A stretch of DNA of 64,000 nt, taken from assembly GCA_002448235.1 (NCBI GenBank), contig DIXF01000009.1, positions 36,015-100,014 on the forward strand, given 5' to 3'. Origin of the DNA: Syntrophaceae bacterium UBA6087. Lineage in GTDB: Bacteria; Desulfobacterota; Desulfomonilia; UBA1062. The notes beneath the pieces were generated by a model. It searched no databases. It worked only from the letters and a program-made list of their open reading frames with translations, and was not told the DNA's origin. Positions within the stretch are counted from its first letter, which is position 1. Each line of letters opens with the position of its first letter. Position numbers and translations under genes: made by a program. This document shows positions 18,469 to 28,234 of the stretch, piece by piece.

Positions 18469-19581
18469 CTATGGTAACCCCCCGCCTCCCTCGTGCGGGC
18501 TTTCCGTACTTCTGAACTCACTGGGAGACATGCCCGTATGCTTCTTGAACACGGTGTTGAAGGTGGATTTGGAGTTGAACCCCACGTCGAAGCAGATATT
18601 CAGAATACCCTCTTCAGGATGGGAAAGAAGGGCCTTCTTGGCTTCTTCCACCCGGTGGAAATTGATAAAGTTCCGGAAATCCAGGTTGAGGTGCTCGTTC
18701 AGGAACTGGCTGAGCTGGTGAGGGGTGATGGACATCCTCCCGGCAAGCGCTGCCAGGCTGATCTCCATATCCCGGTATACCTCTTCTTCCTTTATGAGCT
18801 CCATGAGCCGGGTATGGATGAGTTCGGTGTTGAGCCCGACGAGCAGCGATTTTTCGTACCGCTTTTTCTTGATCTCTTTCTTGATCCTCTGGAAAAAGAG
18901 CGGATAGCGGCTACGGGCGAGGAAGACGGCCACATGGATGCCGGTAAGGAGCAGGCCTCCGGCGATCAGAAAGTTCCTCTCCCGCATCAGCAGTCCTGCC
19001 ACAAGGCAGGCCACCGAGAGCTTCGCAACCAGGTTTATCCCGACCATGAGCCGTACCTCTGTCTTTATCTCCGAGCTGTTCCAGAGCGAGAGCTCGATCT
19101 TCGACAGGAAGGAAAGGTAGAAAAAAACGAGCAGGCTTCCCATGAGGACGACATAGGTAAACGGGCTTTGGAGAGGTTCCATGAACATCTGTGCAACAAA
19201 TCCCTCCCCGCCTCCCAGAAGCTGAAGGTGAATGATGACTTCGGCGGTGAACACCACCACGGCGGGGAGAATAAGAAACCTGGTCTTATACGGGATGGGG
19301 CTCCCGGAATCGAGCAGCGACTGGTAATAAAAGAGATTCAGCGGCCCGACACTGTACACCGAGGTAAGGAACCCGAAGGTCGCCAGGGGATAGCGTACCT
19401 GCACCATGTCGACGGCGAAGCCTATCTGCAGGGTTATGATGCCGTTGCACAGAAGGAGCAGAATGGAGAGGATGTTCTGGGTATCCCGGTCCCTGCCCGA
19501 TATCTGCTCCAGGGCCATGAGAAAGCTCAGGCCTGCGCCGAAGAAGATGACCACCGTTGCTGCATGGACGAAAGCGTGCAT
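18469..19581 (-). CDS. AraC-type regulator with an N-terminal membrane domain
   Basis: This 370-residue protein has about seven hydrophobic segments in its first 235 residues (for example FLMALEQISG preceded by VVIFFGAGL, and GSLLVFFYLSFL). A basic linker (KKEIKKKRYEK) leads to a C-terminal AraC/XylS DNA-binding domain containing LAALAGRMSITPHQLSQFLN and ILNICFDVGFNSKSTFNTVFKKHTG-like helices. The layout suggests a membrane-bound sensor that binds DNA directly. Its gene precedes the DUF362 gene by 24 bases, so that gene is a likely target. The signal is unknown. Confidence 0.88.
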   Translation of the reverse strand: MHAFVHAATVVIFFGAGLSFLMALEQISGRDRDTQNILSILLLLCNGIITLQIGFAVDMVQVRYPLATFGFLTSVYSVGPLNLFYYQSLLDSGSPIPYKTRFLILPAVVVFTAEVIIHLQLLGGGEGFVAQMFMEPLQSPFTYVVLMGSLLVFFYLSFLSKIELSLWNSSEIKTEVRLMVGINLVAKLSVACLVAGLLMRERNFLIAGGLLLTGIHVAVFLARSRYPLFFQRIKKEIKKKRYEKSLLVGLNTELIHTRLMELIKEEEVYRDMEISLAALAGRMSITPHQLSQFLNEHLNLDFRNFINFHRVEEAKKALLSHPEEGILNICFDVGFNSKSTFNTVFKKHTGMSPSEFRSTESPHEGGGGLP

Positions 19582-19656
19582 ATACTACCCAGTAATCCGA
19601 AGATATTTTATCCGGCATAGTAATATCACAAAGGAAGATTATCAAAGAAATTATTA

Positions 19657-20958
19657 CTACTCCCCGTCTCCGCTCTTCCTTTTCAGGCGCGCAAGACGAT
19701 AAACCAGGCTTTCGCGCTCGTCCCGGGACAAAGCCTTGCTGCCCGAAAGAACCGCCGTCACGATGCCGACTGCCCGGGAATAATCGTACGCCCGGTGTTC
19801 CAGCCACTTTGCAAGCTCTACGGCCGCAAAGATGTCGTGAGGATCGCGTGTCAGCATTTCCTCCCACAGGCTCACCGCTTGTTCCCACATGCCTTTGCGC
19901 TTATGCGCCAGCGAGGTGACGACCCGTGCATCGCGGGCGATGAGCGGATCGGGAGAGGTCATGAGATACTTCAGCATGTCGAGGCCGGAATCATGGCTGC
20001 CCTGATTGAGATGGAGCCTCGCGGCGGCCAGAAGATCGGCATGGTGGAGATCCTCCCTGTCGCACCCGCCGGTCAGGAGGACCGAAAGATGCGTCACGAG
20101 CGCCGCCATGGACACGATATCGAGCCGGTTGTGCTCGAACACGTCTTCCAGAAGCGATGCATCCAGGCTCCTCAGCCAGTCGAAATACCGCCTGGGAATC
20201 TCGAAGCCCGGAACGTCTCCGGTTCGGACGAAGTTTAAGACCTCGCTTTCGAGGGTGACGAGCCTGCTGTTTTCGAGCCGGTGGCCGAGGATGCGCCTGC
20301 TGGGAAAGAGGAGGTCGAGGTGGGGCATGTCGATGAAAGGATTCTCGAGCCGGTTGAGGATGTATCTTGCCGAAAGCAGCGTAATGTCGAAGGCCCGCCC
20401 GTTGAAGGTCACCAGGAATCGCTTGTCCTGTGCAATCTCCCGGAGCAGGGCCAGCATCGCGGCCTCTTCATGGTAGTCCCGGGCAAAGAGCTGGCATACG
20501 ACGAAGTCCTCGCCCTCGAACCACCCGAGCCCGATGAGGAAGGCAAAGGTGCCGGTCCCTCCGGCAAGCCCGGTTGTCTCGGTGTCCAGAAACAGGGCGT
20601 CTCCCATCTTCATGGAGCCTATCCCGGCATGCCCGGCCAGTATGGCGGCGGCCTCCATATCGGCAGGCGCGAGGTCGGCGATCCGGTAGCAGCCGTGGCT
20701 GGACTCGGAATGGTAGACTGTCCGGCTGAAAAAGCACTTTCCGTGCCCGTTGGCTGCCTCTTCTCCGGTGATCGCTTCAAGGAGGGTGCGTACGGGCTTC
20801 GCCTGGTACGTTACCGTGCGCTGGGGATAGGACGCCCTGCGGGTCATGATGGTGTCGATTTTTTTCCGCAGCTCGCTGATGACCTCTTGCCGGGAAGCTT
20901 CCTGCAGAGGCTGTGTCCCCTCCCCTGTCAGGCGATTTAATCTGTCTTTTAGGCTCAT
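19657..20958 (-). CDS. YprB/MrfB-type exonuclease (RNase H fold) with TPR-like tail
   Basis: This 433-residue protein has a central DEDD-type exonuclease domain: DTETTGLAGGTG (Asp, Glu), VTFNGRAFD (Asp), and HNRLDIVSM with the last Asp. The C-terminal 120 residues form helical repeats (LHLNQGSHDSGLDMLKYL, RKGMWEQAVSLWEEML) like TPR. This is the architecture of Bacillus YprB/MrfB, a DNA-repair exonuclease that works with the helicase YprA/MrfA. A YprA/MrfA-type helicase is encoded at 31111-33480. Start 20958 is chosen because the N-terminal extension to 21144 is not protein-like. Confidence 0.85.
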   Translation of the reverse strand: MSLKDRLNRLTGEGTQPLQEASRQEVISELRKKIDTIMTRRASYPQRTVTYQAKPVRTLLEAITGEEAANGHGKCFFSRTVYHSESSHGCYRIADLAPADMEAAAILAGHAGIGSMKMGDALFLDTETTGLAGGTGTFAFLIGLGWFEGEDFVVCQLFARDYHEEAAMLALLREIAQDKRFLVTFNGRAFDITLLSARYILNRLENPFIDMPHLDLLFPSRRILGHRLENSRLVTLESEVLNFVRTGDVPGFEIPRRYFDWLRSLDASLLEDVFEHNRLDIVSMAALVTHLSVLLTGGCDREDLHHADLLAAARLHLNQGSHDSGLDMLKYLMTSPDPLIARDARVVTSLAHKRKGMWEQAVSLWEEMLTRDPHDIFAAVELAKWLEHRAYDYSRAVGIVTAVLSGSKALSRDERESLVYRLARLKRKSGDGE

Positions 20959-21233
20959 GCTCACTTTATTGAAGAATAATTGAAATAAACAATGATCGAG
21001 CAGTGACTGCCTGTCAAGCCCTTCTTTGACTTCTCTGCCTTTGCGGGGGGCCGTCCCTCCTGACGAAAACCGGGCTCCTAAATAAAATCGTTGAATATTG
21101 AAGGTCTCTATAGAATAATCCGAAAGGTGTTGCACGGAATGCACGTACTTTTTGCGTGATCAGCAGGAAAGGGCAGAGAATAGGCAGCGGATGACTAAGG
21201 GCACACATACAGCTCCCCCGGCGAAAGGCGAAC

Positions 21234-24215
21234 ATGCGGCTTAAGGGAAAGGTACTCATCATCCTGGTCTCCGTAGTACTTGCAGTGACGCTTACGTACT
21301 ATGTCGTCTTCCGTCTCGTGGTGCTCCAGAGCTTCATCGACCTCGACCGGATGGGCGCCGAGAAGGATATGAACCGCTGCACTGCGGCCCTGAACCGCGA
21401 GCTGGGCCTCCTGAACCGGTTCGTCCACGACTGGGCCGCATGGGATGACACCTACCGGTTCGTCCGGGATCGGAATCCGGAATTCGCGGAAGACAACCTC
21501 CAGGGAGAGGTATTCAGAGACCAGAACCTCAACATTATCCACATCTACAATAGACAAGGCAAGCTCGTGGGAGGGAAAACCTTTGATCTGAAAACCGGCA
21601 GGGAGCTTCCCCTCAACCTGTCCGTCGAGCTCAAACCGGCAGTTTTCTCAAAGCTCGTCTCTCAGCATGACGGGAAAGGATCGACCACGGGGATCATACA
21701 AACCTCATACGGTCCCCTTATGGTTTCTTCGAACCCGATCCTGACCTCTGCCGTTCAGGGACCGAGCCGGGGGGCCATTCTCATGGGGAGGTTCCTCAAC
21801 CAGGATCTGATCGCTCAGATTGCGGAACAGGTAAACATAGAGCTCAGCGGATGCAGAACGGACTCGGGTCAATACGGCGCGCCCCGCTCCTGTACCGTTA
21901 TACCTCCCGCCGGAGAGGTAATCCTCGAAGAAGAAGGGATCGGCAAGATCGTTGCCTACTCGCTCATTGAAGACATCGGAGGCAGCCCGGCACTGGTGCT
22001 CAAGGCATCCATTCCCCGCGTGATCATGGCGAAAGGCGCCCGGGCCTATGCCTACGGGCTCATGTTTATCCTCGGCGGAGGAATCGCTTTTCTGATAGTA
22101 GTCGGCGGGCTGCTGCAGTTCCTGGTTTTGCGGCCCATGACGAAGCTTTCCGAGAACATCCTCGCCATCGGCAAGGGGGCTGACCGGGTCGAAAAAGACC
22201 TGATCGTCCGAAACGATGAATTCGGCACCCTTTCCCGGGAGTTCAACTCCCTCATCGGAAAGCTCGTCGAACGGGAGCACACCCTCAAAGAGTCCCAGCA
22301 GAGGATGTCCGACATCATCGATTTCCTTCCGGATCCTACCTTTGCCGTCGACCCTCTGGGGAAAGTCATCGCCTGGAACCATGCCATCGAGGACATGACC
22401 GGCATCCGGAAGGAAGACATGATCGGGAAAGGAGACTACGCGTATGCCGTCCCCTTTCATGGCGAACCGCGGCCGATCCTCCTCGATCTGCTATTTTCGC
22501 CGCAGGAAGATATGTTCAGGAAGTACGACTTGATCCACAAGATCGGCGACAAGCTTTTTGTGGAGACCTTTGCCCCGAAGCTCTACGGGAACAAAGGGGC
22601 CCATATCTGGGCAGTAGCCACAAAGCTCTATGACAGTGCAGGCAACATTGCCGGTGCGATCGAATGTATCCGGGATATCACCGAGCGGAAAAAGTCCGAA
22701 GAAATGCTCCTGCTCCAGAGCGAGACCATCGAGCAGTCGCACGACGGCATCGCCATGGCGGAACTCGACGGGACGGTCACCTATTCAAATCCTGCCTGGG
22801 CCGGAATGCACGGATATTCACCCAAAGAGCTCAAGGGAAAGCACCTGAGCGTCTTTCATACCGAAGTCCAGTATCAGGACGAGATTGCCCCTTTCATCGG
22901 CCAGGTGAGGCTGCTCGGGGGAAATACCGGGAAGCTCGGGCACATGAGAAAAGACGGCACGGTGTTCACGGCGCTGACGACAGCCTTTATCCTGAAGGAC
23001 CGCAAGAGCAACCCGGTTGCGCTCATCGGCATAGCCCGGGACATCTCGGACGAGATCAGGATGGAAGCCCAGCTGAGGCACGCGCAGAAGATGGAGGTCA
23101 TCGGACAGCTTGCAGGAGGCGTAGCCCACGATCTCAACAACATGCTCGCCCCCATCCTCGGCTATGCGGAGATGATGCTTCACAGCATGGAAGCAAACGA
23201 TCCGCATCATCACGGCCTATCCCAGATCCTTTCCGCTGCAGACAGGGCCAGGAACCTTACGAAACAGCTCCTCGCCTTCGGAAGCAAGCAGGTGCTCGAT
23301 ATGAAGACCGTGGATATGAACGAGGTTATCGAGAGCTATGGCAAGATGATCAGGAGCATCATCAGGGAGGATATCGATATCAGGATCGTGAAAGGCAAGG
23401 CCGAATCCGGCGTTCAGGTCGACACCTCCCAGATCGGCCAGATCATCCTGAACCTTGCCCTGAATGCCCAGGATGCGATGCCGGCCGGCGGTGTCATCAC
23501 CGTCGAAACCTCTGTTGTCGTCCTCGACAGGACATGCTCAGAGGTGCATCAGGGGGCAAAGCCCGGAGAATACGTTCTCATGTGCTTAAGCGATACCGGC
23601 ACCGGCATTGATAAAAAAATCCTCGACCATATCTTCGAGCCTTTCTTCACCACCAAGGGCCAGGGCAAAGGCACGGGTCTGGGCCTTGCCACGGTGTACG
23701 GGATCGTGCTTCAGCATAAAGGCCATATCACGGTTTACAGCGAGTCCGGCATGGGCTCCACCTTCAAGGTCTATCTCCCCAGGGCCGGAGGCGAGATCGA
23801 GAGCATCCCCGAGACGGCCGAGGTCGGCGGAGGCAAACGGGGCAAGGAAACCATCATCGTGGCAGAGGATGACGAGGGAGTAAGAGAACTCACCTGCGAG
23901 ATCCTCCAGAAGCACGGATATGAGGTCATTACTGCAGAGAACGCAGAAGAATTCATTGCCGTCCTCAAGCGCCATGACGGCGCCATCCATCTCATGCTCA
24001 CCGATGTCATCATGCCCGGCATGAACGGCAAAGAGCTCTACGAGCGCATCAGAGAACATTACCCGGAGATGAAGGTCCTCTTCATGTCGGGATACACCGG
24101 AAACGTGATCGCTCACCACGGCATCCTCGACAAAGGTGTACACTTCATCCAGAAGCCGTTCTCTATTCAGGGCCTGACCGAAAAGATCAGATACGTGCTC
24201 GATGCAGAAAAATAA
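21234..24215 (+). CDS. Hybrid sensor histidine kinase: CHASE4-HAMP-PAS-PAS-HisKA-HATPase-REC
   Basis: This 993-residue protein has an N-terminal transmembrane segment (about 6-28) and a periplasmic CHASE4 domain (about 45-250, with [17 protein letters not shown]). A second transmembrane segment (about 262-288) leads to HAMP. Two PAS domains follow (about 355-475 and 490-610). The dimerisation helix has phospho-acceptor H632 in [11 protein letters not shown], the ATPase domain shows DTGTGID and [11 protein letters not shown], and a receiver domain ends the protein with acceptor Asp near 924 ([10 protein letters not shown]). The signal is unknown. The gene stands alone with no cognate regulator nearby. 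Confidence 0.93.
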   Translation: MRLKGKVLIILVSVVLAVTLTYYVVFRLVVLQSFIDLDRMGAEKDMNRCTAALNRELGLLNRFVHDWAAWDDTYRFVRDRNPEFAEDNLQGEVFRDQNLNIIHIYNRQGKLVGGKTFDLKTGRELPLNLSVELKPAVFSKLVSQHDGKGSTTGIIQTSYGPLMVSSNPILTSAVQGPSRGAILMGRFLNQDLIAQIAEQVNIELSGCRTDSGQYGAPRSCTVIPPAGEVILEEEGIGKIVAYSLIEDIGGSPALVLKASIPRVIMAKGARAYAYGLMFILGGGIAFLIVVGGLLQFLVLRPMTKLSENILAIGKGADRVEKDLIVRNDEFGTLSREFNSLIGKLVEREHTLKESQQRMSDIIDFLPDPTFAVDPLGKVIAWNHAIEDMTGIRKEDMIGKGDYAYAVPFHGEPRPILLDLLFSPQEDMFRKYDLIHKIGDKLFVETFAPKLYGNKGAHIWAVATKLYDSAGNIAGAIECIRDITERKKSEEMLLLQSETIEQSHDGIAMAELDGTVTYSNPAWAGMHGYSPKELKGKHLSVFHTEVQYQDEIAPFIGQVRLLGGNTGKLGHMRKDGTVFTALTTAFILKDRKSNPVALIGIARDISDEIRMEAQLRHAQKMEVIGQLAGGVAHDLNNMLAPILGYAEMMLHSMEANDPHHHGLSQILSAADRARNLTKQLLAFGSKQVLDMKTVDMNEVIESYGKMIRSIIREDIDIRIVKGKAESGVQVDTSQIGQIILNLALNAQDAMPAGGVITVETSVVVLDRTCSEVHQGAKPGEYVLMCLSDTGTGIDKKILDHIFEPFFTTKGQGKGTGLGLATVYGIVLQHKGHITVYSESGMGSTFKVYLPRAGGEIESIPETAEVGGGKRGKETIIVAEDDEGVRELTCEILQKHGYEVITAENAEEFIAVLKRHDGAIHLMLTDVIMPGMNGKELYERIREHYPEMKVLFMSGYTGNVIAHHGILDKGVHFIQKPFSIQGLTEKIRYVLDAEK

Positions 24216-24219
24216 AAGA

Positions 24220-24235
24220 GCGGATTTTCATCCGC
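24220..24235 (-). terminator. Intrinsic terminator of the DUF4870 gene
   Basis: Read on the minus strand, a GCGGAT-GAAA-ATCCGC hairpin is followed by a T-rich run (TCTTTTATTTTT), 62 bases after the DUF4870 stop. This is a standard rho-independent terminator. It could also weakly serve the histidine kinase on the other strand. Confidence 0.7.
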
Positions 24236-24296
24236 CCTTGCTTACCGGATACATCTATGTTGTTTATCTGAAAACATCAAAAAGAGAGAACCTGAT

Positions 24297-24671
24297 TTAC
24301 GATATTATCCTCAGGGTGAAAGGATAGCGGTAGGGTACGTTGTCGCTTGTGCGTATCGTGGCGACAATCGTCAGGATGATATCGGCGACGACGATGATCC
24401 CCACTACCGGGTAGAGAAGGAAGCCGATCAGGACCGGCGTGAGGGTTATGGCAAGGATGAGGGCGACTACGGCATAGATCGTCATGGATATCTGAAAGTT
24501 CATCGATTGCCTGCCCTGCCTGTCCACAGCAGGGTATTCGTTTTTCTTGAAGAGCCATATGATGAACGGGCCGAGAATGTTCCCGAACGGTATACCCAGA
24601 AGCACGACCAGTGCAGAAATATGGCAGAGCATGCTCCACGTGCGCTCCCTGTTCCGGATTGTTTCATCCAT
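24297..24671 (-). CDS. DUF4870 small membrane protein
   Basis: This 124-residue protein has three hydrophobic segments and the DUF4870 pattern: RTWSMLCHISAL, then GPFIIWLFKKNEYPAVDRQGRQSMNFQISMTIY-type core with the DRQGRQ-x-NFQ signature, and a final pair of membrane helices. The family's role is unknown. It faces away from the ferredoxin gene and has its own terminator. Start 24671 has GGAGAAGG upstream. Confidence 0.88.
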   Translation of the reverse strand: MDETIRNRERTWSMLCHISALVVLLGIPFGNILGPFIIWLFKKNEYPAVDRQGRQSMNFQISMTIYAVVALILAITLTPVLIGFLLYPVVGIIVVADIILTIVATIRTSDNVPYRYPFTLRIIS

Positions 24672-24887
24672 GGTCCTTCTCCTTTACCGATGGGATGCAT
24701 TACAGGTATCAATATAGCATTCCGGCCGCCGAATGCCAATAACCGGAGCCGTTCTTGCTTCTTGTAAGGAAAATAGCTGTACAGGGTATCGCGGCTCGTA
24801 TATAGTGAAAGTATAACTTTAAGCTTTCTGTCCAGGCAACGTCCCGGGACGCATTATGAATATGCTTTTACTCACGGAGGTGCATGC

Positions 24888-25973
24888 ATGAGCGACGAAA
24901 TATACCGGCAGCTGGCAAAGGTCCTCGACACCCTGCCCAACGGATTCCCTTCAACGGAAAGCGGCATCGAGATCAGGATTCTCAAAAAAATCTTCGAACC
25001 GGACGAGGCCGAGCTTTTCTGCGACATGAGGATGGCCTTCGAGACCGCAGGCCAGGTTGCGAAGCGCACGGGCAGGCCGCTGGAAGGCCTTGAGCACAAG
25101 CTCATCTCCATGGGCAAAAAGGGGCAGCTCTTCGCCATCCAGCTGGGTGAAACATGGCTCTTCAAGATGCTGCCCTGGGTCTTCGGGGTCTTCGAGTTCC
25201 AGCTCGGCCGTATCGACAAAGAGCTTGCGGAGATGAACGAAGAATACGGGCCGCATTTCGCCCGGGGTTTTTTCACCCGGAAACCCCAGCTCATGCAGAC
25301 GCTCCCCATCGAAGAGACCATCTCGGTCCGGCAGGAGACCCTGCCTTTCGAGCGGGTCTCGGCCCTCATCGAGCAGAACGTGTCGTTCCTGCTGAACGAA
25401 TGCATCTGCAAGAAAGAGGGCGCTCTTGTGGGCAAGCCATGCGACAGGCCGCTTGAGGTCTGTATGGCCATGGCCCCGGTGCCCGGCGTCTTCGACCGTT
25501 CTCCCGTCGGCCGGGTGATCACGAAGGAGGAGGCGTACAGCCTGCTCAAAAAGACCGAGGAGCTGGGGCTTGTACACCTCACGAGCAACGTCCAGAACGG
25601 CCAGTTTTATATCTGCAACTGCTGCAAGTGCTGCTGCGGAGTGCTGCGCTCCATCAACGATCTGGGCATCCCGGCGGGAGACGTGATCAACTCCCACTAC
25701 TATGCCGAGATCGACTCCGAGCTGTGCATGGGCTGCGGCCTCTGCGCGGACGAGCGCTGCCAGGTGGGCGCCGTTACCGAGGCCAACGGCGCTTACACGG
25801 TGACCCGGAAGCAGTGCATCGGGTGCGGCCTGTGCATCACGACCTGCCCCACCGAAGCCATCCGGCTCGTCCGTAAGAGCCCGGAAGAGCTGGTGATCCC
25901 GCCGGTCACGGAAAACGACTGGTCCGATGAGCGTGCCCGCATGAGGGGCGTGGACTACAGTAAGTATAAATAG
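24888..25973 (+). CDS. Cysteine-rich 4Fe-4S ferredoxin-like protein with helical N-terminus
   Basis: This 361-residue protein has an N-terminal, probably winged-helix-like part (about 1-150). It then carries several cysteine groups: NECICKKEG...CDRPLEVCMA, a striking CNCCKCCCG at about 244-252, and two ferredoxin motifs (CMGCGLCADERC and CIGCGLCITTCP) near 281-323. It resembles the protein at 47364-48704 in order and spacing, so the two are paralogues. The role is likely electron transfer coupled to a partner flavoprotein; a flavodoxin-like reductase gene starts 34 bases downstream. The partner and substrate are unknown. Confidence 0.88.
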   Translation: MSDEIYRQLAKVLDTLPNGFPSTESGIEIRILKKIFEPDEAELFCDMRMAFETAGQVAKRTGRPLEGLEHKLISMGKKGQLFAIQLGETWLFKMLPWVFGVFEFQLGRIDKELAEMNEEYGPHFARGFFTRKPQLMQTLPIEETISVRQETLPFERVSALIEQNVSFLLNECICKKEGALVGKPCDRPLEVCMAMAPVPGVFDRSPVGRVITKEEAYSLLKKTEELGLVHLTSNVQNGQFYICNCCKCCCGVLRSINDLGIPAGDVINSHYYAEIDSELCMGCGLCADERCQVGAVTEANGAYTVTRKQCIGCGLCITTCPTEAIRLVRKSPEELVIPPVTENDWSDERARMRGVDYSKYK

Positions 25974-26007
25974 AATGTACTATCATACTCTATAAGGAGC
26001 TTTACGC

Positions 26008-26580
26008 ATGAAGAGGAAAAAGAACGTCCTGGTCCTCCTGGGCAGCCCGAGGAAAAACGGAAACAGCGCACTTCTGGCAGAGCAGATCGCCAAGGGCGCA
26101 AGGTCTGAGGGTGCTTCAGTGACGACCGTCTTTCTCCACGGCATGAACATCGCGCCCTGCAGATCGTGCTATGCATGCCAGGGGCCGGGCAGTGAAGGGT
26201 GCGCCGTAGACGACGAGATGCAGGACCTCTACCCGAAGATGATCGAGGCCGACGCCTGGGTCATCGCAAGCCCTGTCTACTGGTTCACCATGTCCGCCCA
26301 GACCAAGCTCTGGATGGACCGCTCCTTTGCCTTTCCGGCCTATGCGGAAGACCCTTTCTCCAACAAGAGGATCGCCATCGCCATGTCCTACGGCGGGGAA
26401 GACCCGTTCGATTCCGGCTGTGTCAATGCCTTGAGGACCTTTCAGGATGCCTTTCGCTACGTAGGCTCCAGGATCGTGGGATTCGTCTACGGCAGCGCCA
26501 TGAAGGCAGGCGAGATCGCAAACAATACCACGGTCATGGAAGCGGCGGAAGAGCTTGGCAGGAAGCTCGTCAGGGATTGA
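26008..26580 (+). CDS. Flavodoxin-like FMN reductase (iron-sulfur flavoprotein family)
   Basis: This 190-residue protein starts with the FMN phosphate loop VLLGSPRKNGNSALLAE, followed by CRSCYACQGPGSEGCAVDDEMQ, the cysteine pattern found in iron-sulfur flavoprotein-like members of the NADPH-dependent FMN reductase superfamily. SPVYWFTMSAQTKLWMDR is the second flavin-contact region. It follows the cysteine-rich ferredoxin by 34 bases, which suggests a ferredoxin-flavoprotein electron-transfer pair. Start 26008 has AAGGAGC upstream. Confidence 0.88.
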   Translation: MKRKKNVLVLLGSPRKNGNSALLAEQIAKGARSEGASVTTVFLHGMNIAPCRSCYACQGPGSEGCAVDDEMQDLYPKMIEADAWVIASPVYWFTMSAQTKLWMDRSFAFPAYAEDPFSNKRIAIAMSYGGEDPFDSGCVNALRTFQDAFRYVGSRIVGFVYGSAMKAGEIANNTTVMEAAEELGRKLVRD

Positions 26581-26723
26581 AGCAGGAGTATTCCGTCTGA
26601 CGGGGAAGGCTTGCTTTCCATAGCCTGGTTCGGCGCCGGAGATCCCGTCGCCGGTATATTCCACGCAAGCAATCCCTCAGTGTAGCAAGCGCTTCGGGAG
26701 AGAGCCTGCCCGAACGGAAGCCG

Positions 26724-27545
26724 CTACTTCTTCTCGATCCAGCTCAGCCATTCGAGGGCAAAGGCGCGGGCGGCCTGCACCGGTTCACGGCCCGCACGGT
26801 AACACTGCTTCCACTGGCTCGGTTTGGCTTCGTACCGGGGATCGGCGAACTTCATCTTGCCGTACCCGTTCGGCACCAGCTTGGCTTGAAAAGGAATGTC
26901 CTTGGTCAGCTCGAGGAATTGATTGAGCCGTTCGGCTATCAGCACCCGTGAGTCTGAGGGATACTTCTTCTCCCATGCAGCCAGGCGATTCTCATAGTCC
27001 TTCTGCTCGGAAGCGGCGGACATCCCGTAGCCCTGCTTCATCATCGCAGCCATCTGCGGGTTCCCGGCCGACTGCTCGGCATTCGCCTCCATCTGCTTTA
27101 CCGCTTCCAGCATCTGCTTCTGCATATCCGGGGGCATCTTTGCGGCTTCCTTCTTCATGTTCTCGATGCCCTTGCGCTGTTCGGCAAGATACTTGGCGTA
27201 CTGCTCATCCGGAGACCCTTTTGATTTCGGCGGAGACGGTTTGGCAGACTTGCGCTTCTTTTCGTAATCGGCTTTGAAAGCGGCTGATTCCGTATAAGCT
27301 TGTATCCATCCCAGGGTGTTTTTGACAAACGCGGCCTGAACCGAAGGCGAGGCCGCCTTGAACAGCTTCTTGTCGGGATAGGCGGGAACGTTTCCATACG
27401 CCAGGGAGTCGACGATCCCCGCCTTCAGATCGCTCTCTTCCAGGCCGAAATCGGCCATAGAGCTTTGAGCAGCAGCCACAGCCGCCCCGGCCCCGAGCAT
27501 GACCAGACAGAATAACAAGAAAACCAGCCTGAGACGCAGTGTCAT
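26724..27545 (-). CDS. Secreted protein of unknown function
   Basis: This 273-residue protein begins with a signal peptide (MTLRLRLVFLLFCLVMLGAG, with AAVAAAQS as the likely cleavage region). The mature part is helical and rich in Lys, Met and Ala, with an internal KMPPDMQKQMLEAVKQME stretch that looks like a coiled coil or a linker. Two Trp-rich ends (LGWIQAY, ALEWLSWIEKK) frame it. No family is recognised. It stands alone, convergent with the flavodoxin-like gene. Confidence 0.75.
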   Translation of the reverse strand: MTLRLRLVFLLFCLVMLGAGAAVAAAQSSMADFGLEESDLKAGIVDSLAYGNVPAYPDKKLFKAASPSVQAAFVKNTLGWIQAYTESAAFKADYEKKRKSAKPSPPKSKGSPDEQYAKYLAEQRKGIENMKKEAAKMPPDMQKQMLEAVKQMEANAEQSAGNPQMAAMMKQGYGMSAASEQKDYENRLAAWEKKYPSDSRVLIAERLNQFLELTKDIPFQAKLVPNGYGKMKFADPRYEAKPSQWKQCYRAGREPVQAARAFALEWLSWIEKK

Positions 27546-28234
27546 AAATCCTCACCCCTTCCCGGAAGAATAATTATGCCCCGGGCCCTTTCAATATTTT
27601 CAATCGCTACTCTACAGCAACAAGCACGAGAGCAAGTATGATCCTTAAAAGCATGACACTTCCTCGCGTGAAGCCTAAGAACCCTCTTATACTACTTTTA
27701 AGCCTCTTTTTCCTGCATGAAATTGTGGCCGGGTTCGTGAAGGAATGTGGCGAGCTGATAAAAAGCCAGCGGGACCACATCCAACGTAAGCGGCCTGGAG
27801 ATGAGAGCGTCCGAGGGCATGGTGATGCCGAGTCATATCACTACAGGGTCGAAATACAGCATCATCTCGCAAACCCGGGTTGACTGAAGCCCTGCCCCGG
27901 GAATGCCCAAGCTGTTTAGGGTGCAGCGCCTTGCCCGTGTTATGGGTGATATTTGTTAAGTACAGGTATTATCATTCTATTCCATCACTTCTGCTACACC
28001 AAAAGAAATATAGTTCCCAATAAGAGAATATAATTACCCACCTCACCTCACAGTATGCTTGTCTTACAAGACCGGCGCTCTTTATGTGCTGTATTTTCAG
28101 GGAGTAATCCACCGATCATCTATCCTTGCCCCTGGCATGAATCTTGTTTGAAAAACTGAGGCCTGCATATGCTCACTTGAATCACTATGTATGGCTTTAG
28201 TTATCCTACAAGTTTCCACAGAAAGGATGTTCCA
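27546..28234. other. 689-base gap with weak open frames
   Basis: The left part (about 27640-27960) is open on both strands in short frames. One minus-strand frame, rich in hydrophobic residues, runs from about 27960 to 27700 with a single in-frame TGA; it may be a decayed gene, but I recognise no family. The right part is AT-rich and should hold the HMG-CoA reductase promoter. TGGCATGAATCTTGTT at 28133-28148 is close to a sigma-54 site but has GT where the invariant GC is expected, so I do not call it. Confidence 0.3.

Noticed and set aside
20959..21144. N-terminal extension of the YprB-type exonuclease
   Set aside because: The 62 extra residues are not protein-like in composition and no better ribosome site is seen; the shorter start gives the usual layout.
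27700..27960. Selenocysteine-encoding gene (frame with a single in-frame TGA)
   Set aside because: I see no recognisable family and have not found a clear SECIS-type hairpin after the TGA; decay or chance is simpler.
28133..28148. Sigma-54 promoter before the HMG-CoA reductase gene
   Set aside because: The -12 element is GT rather than the near-invariant GC, and no activator gene or binding site is nearby.
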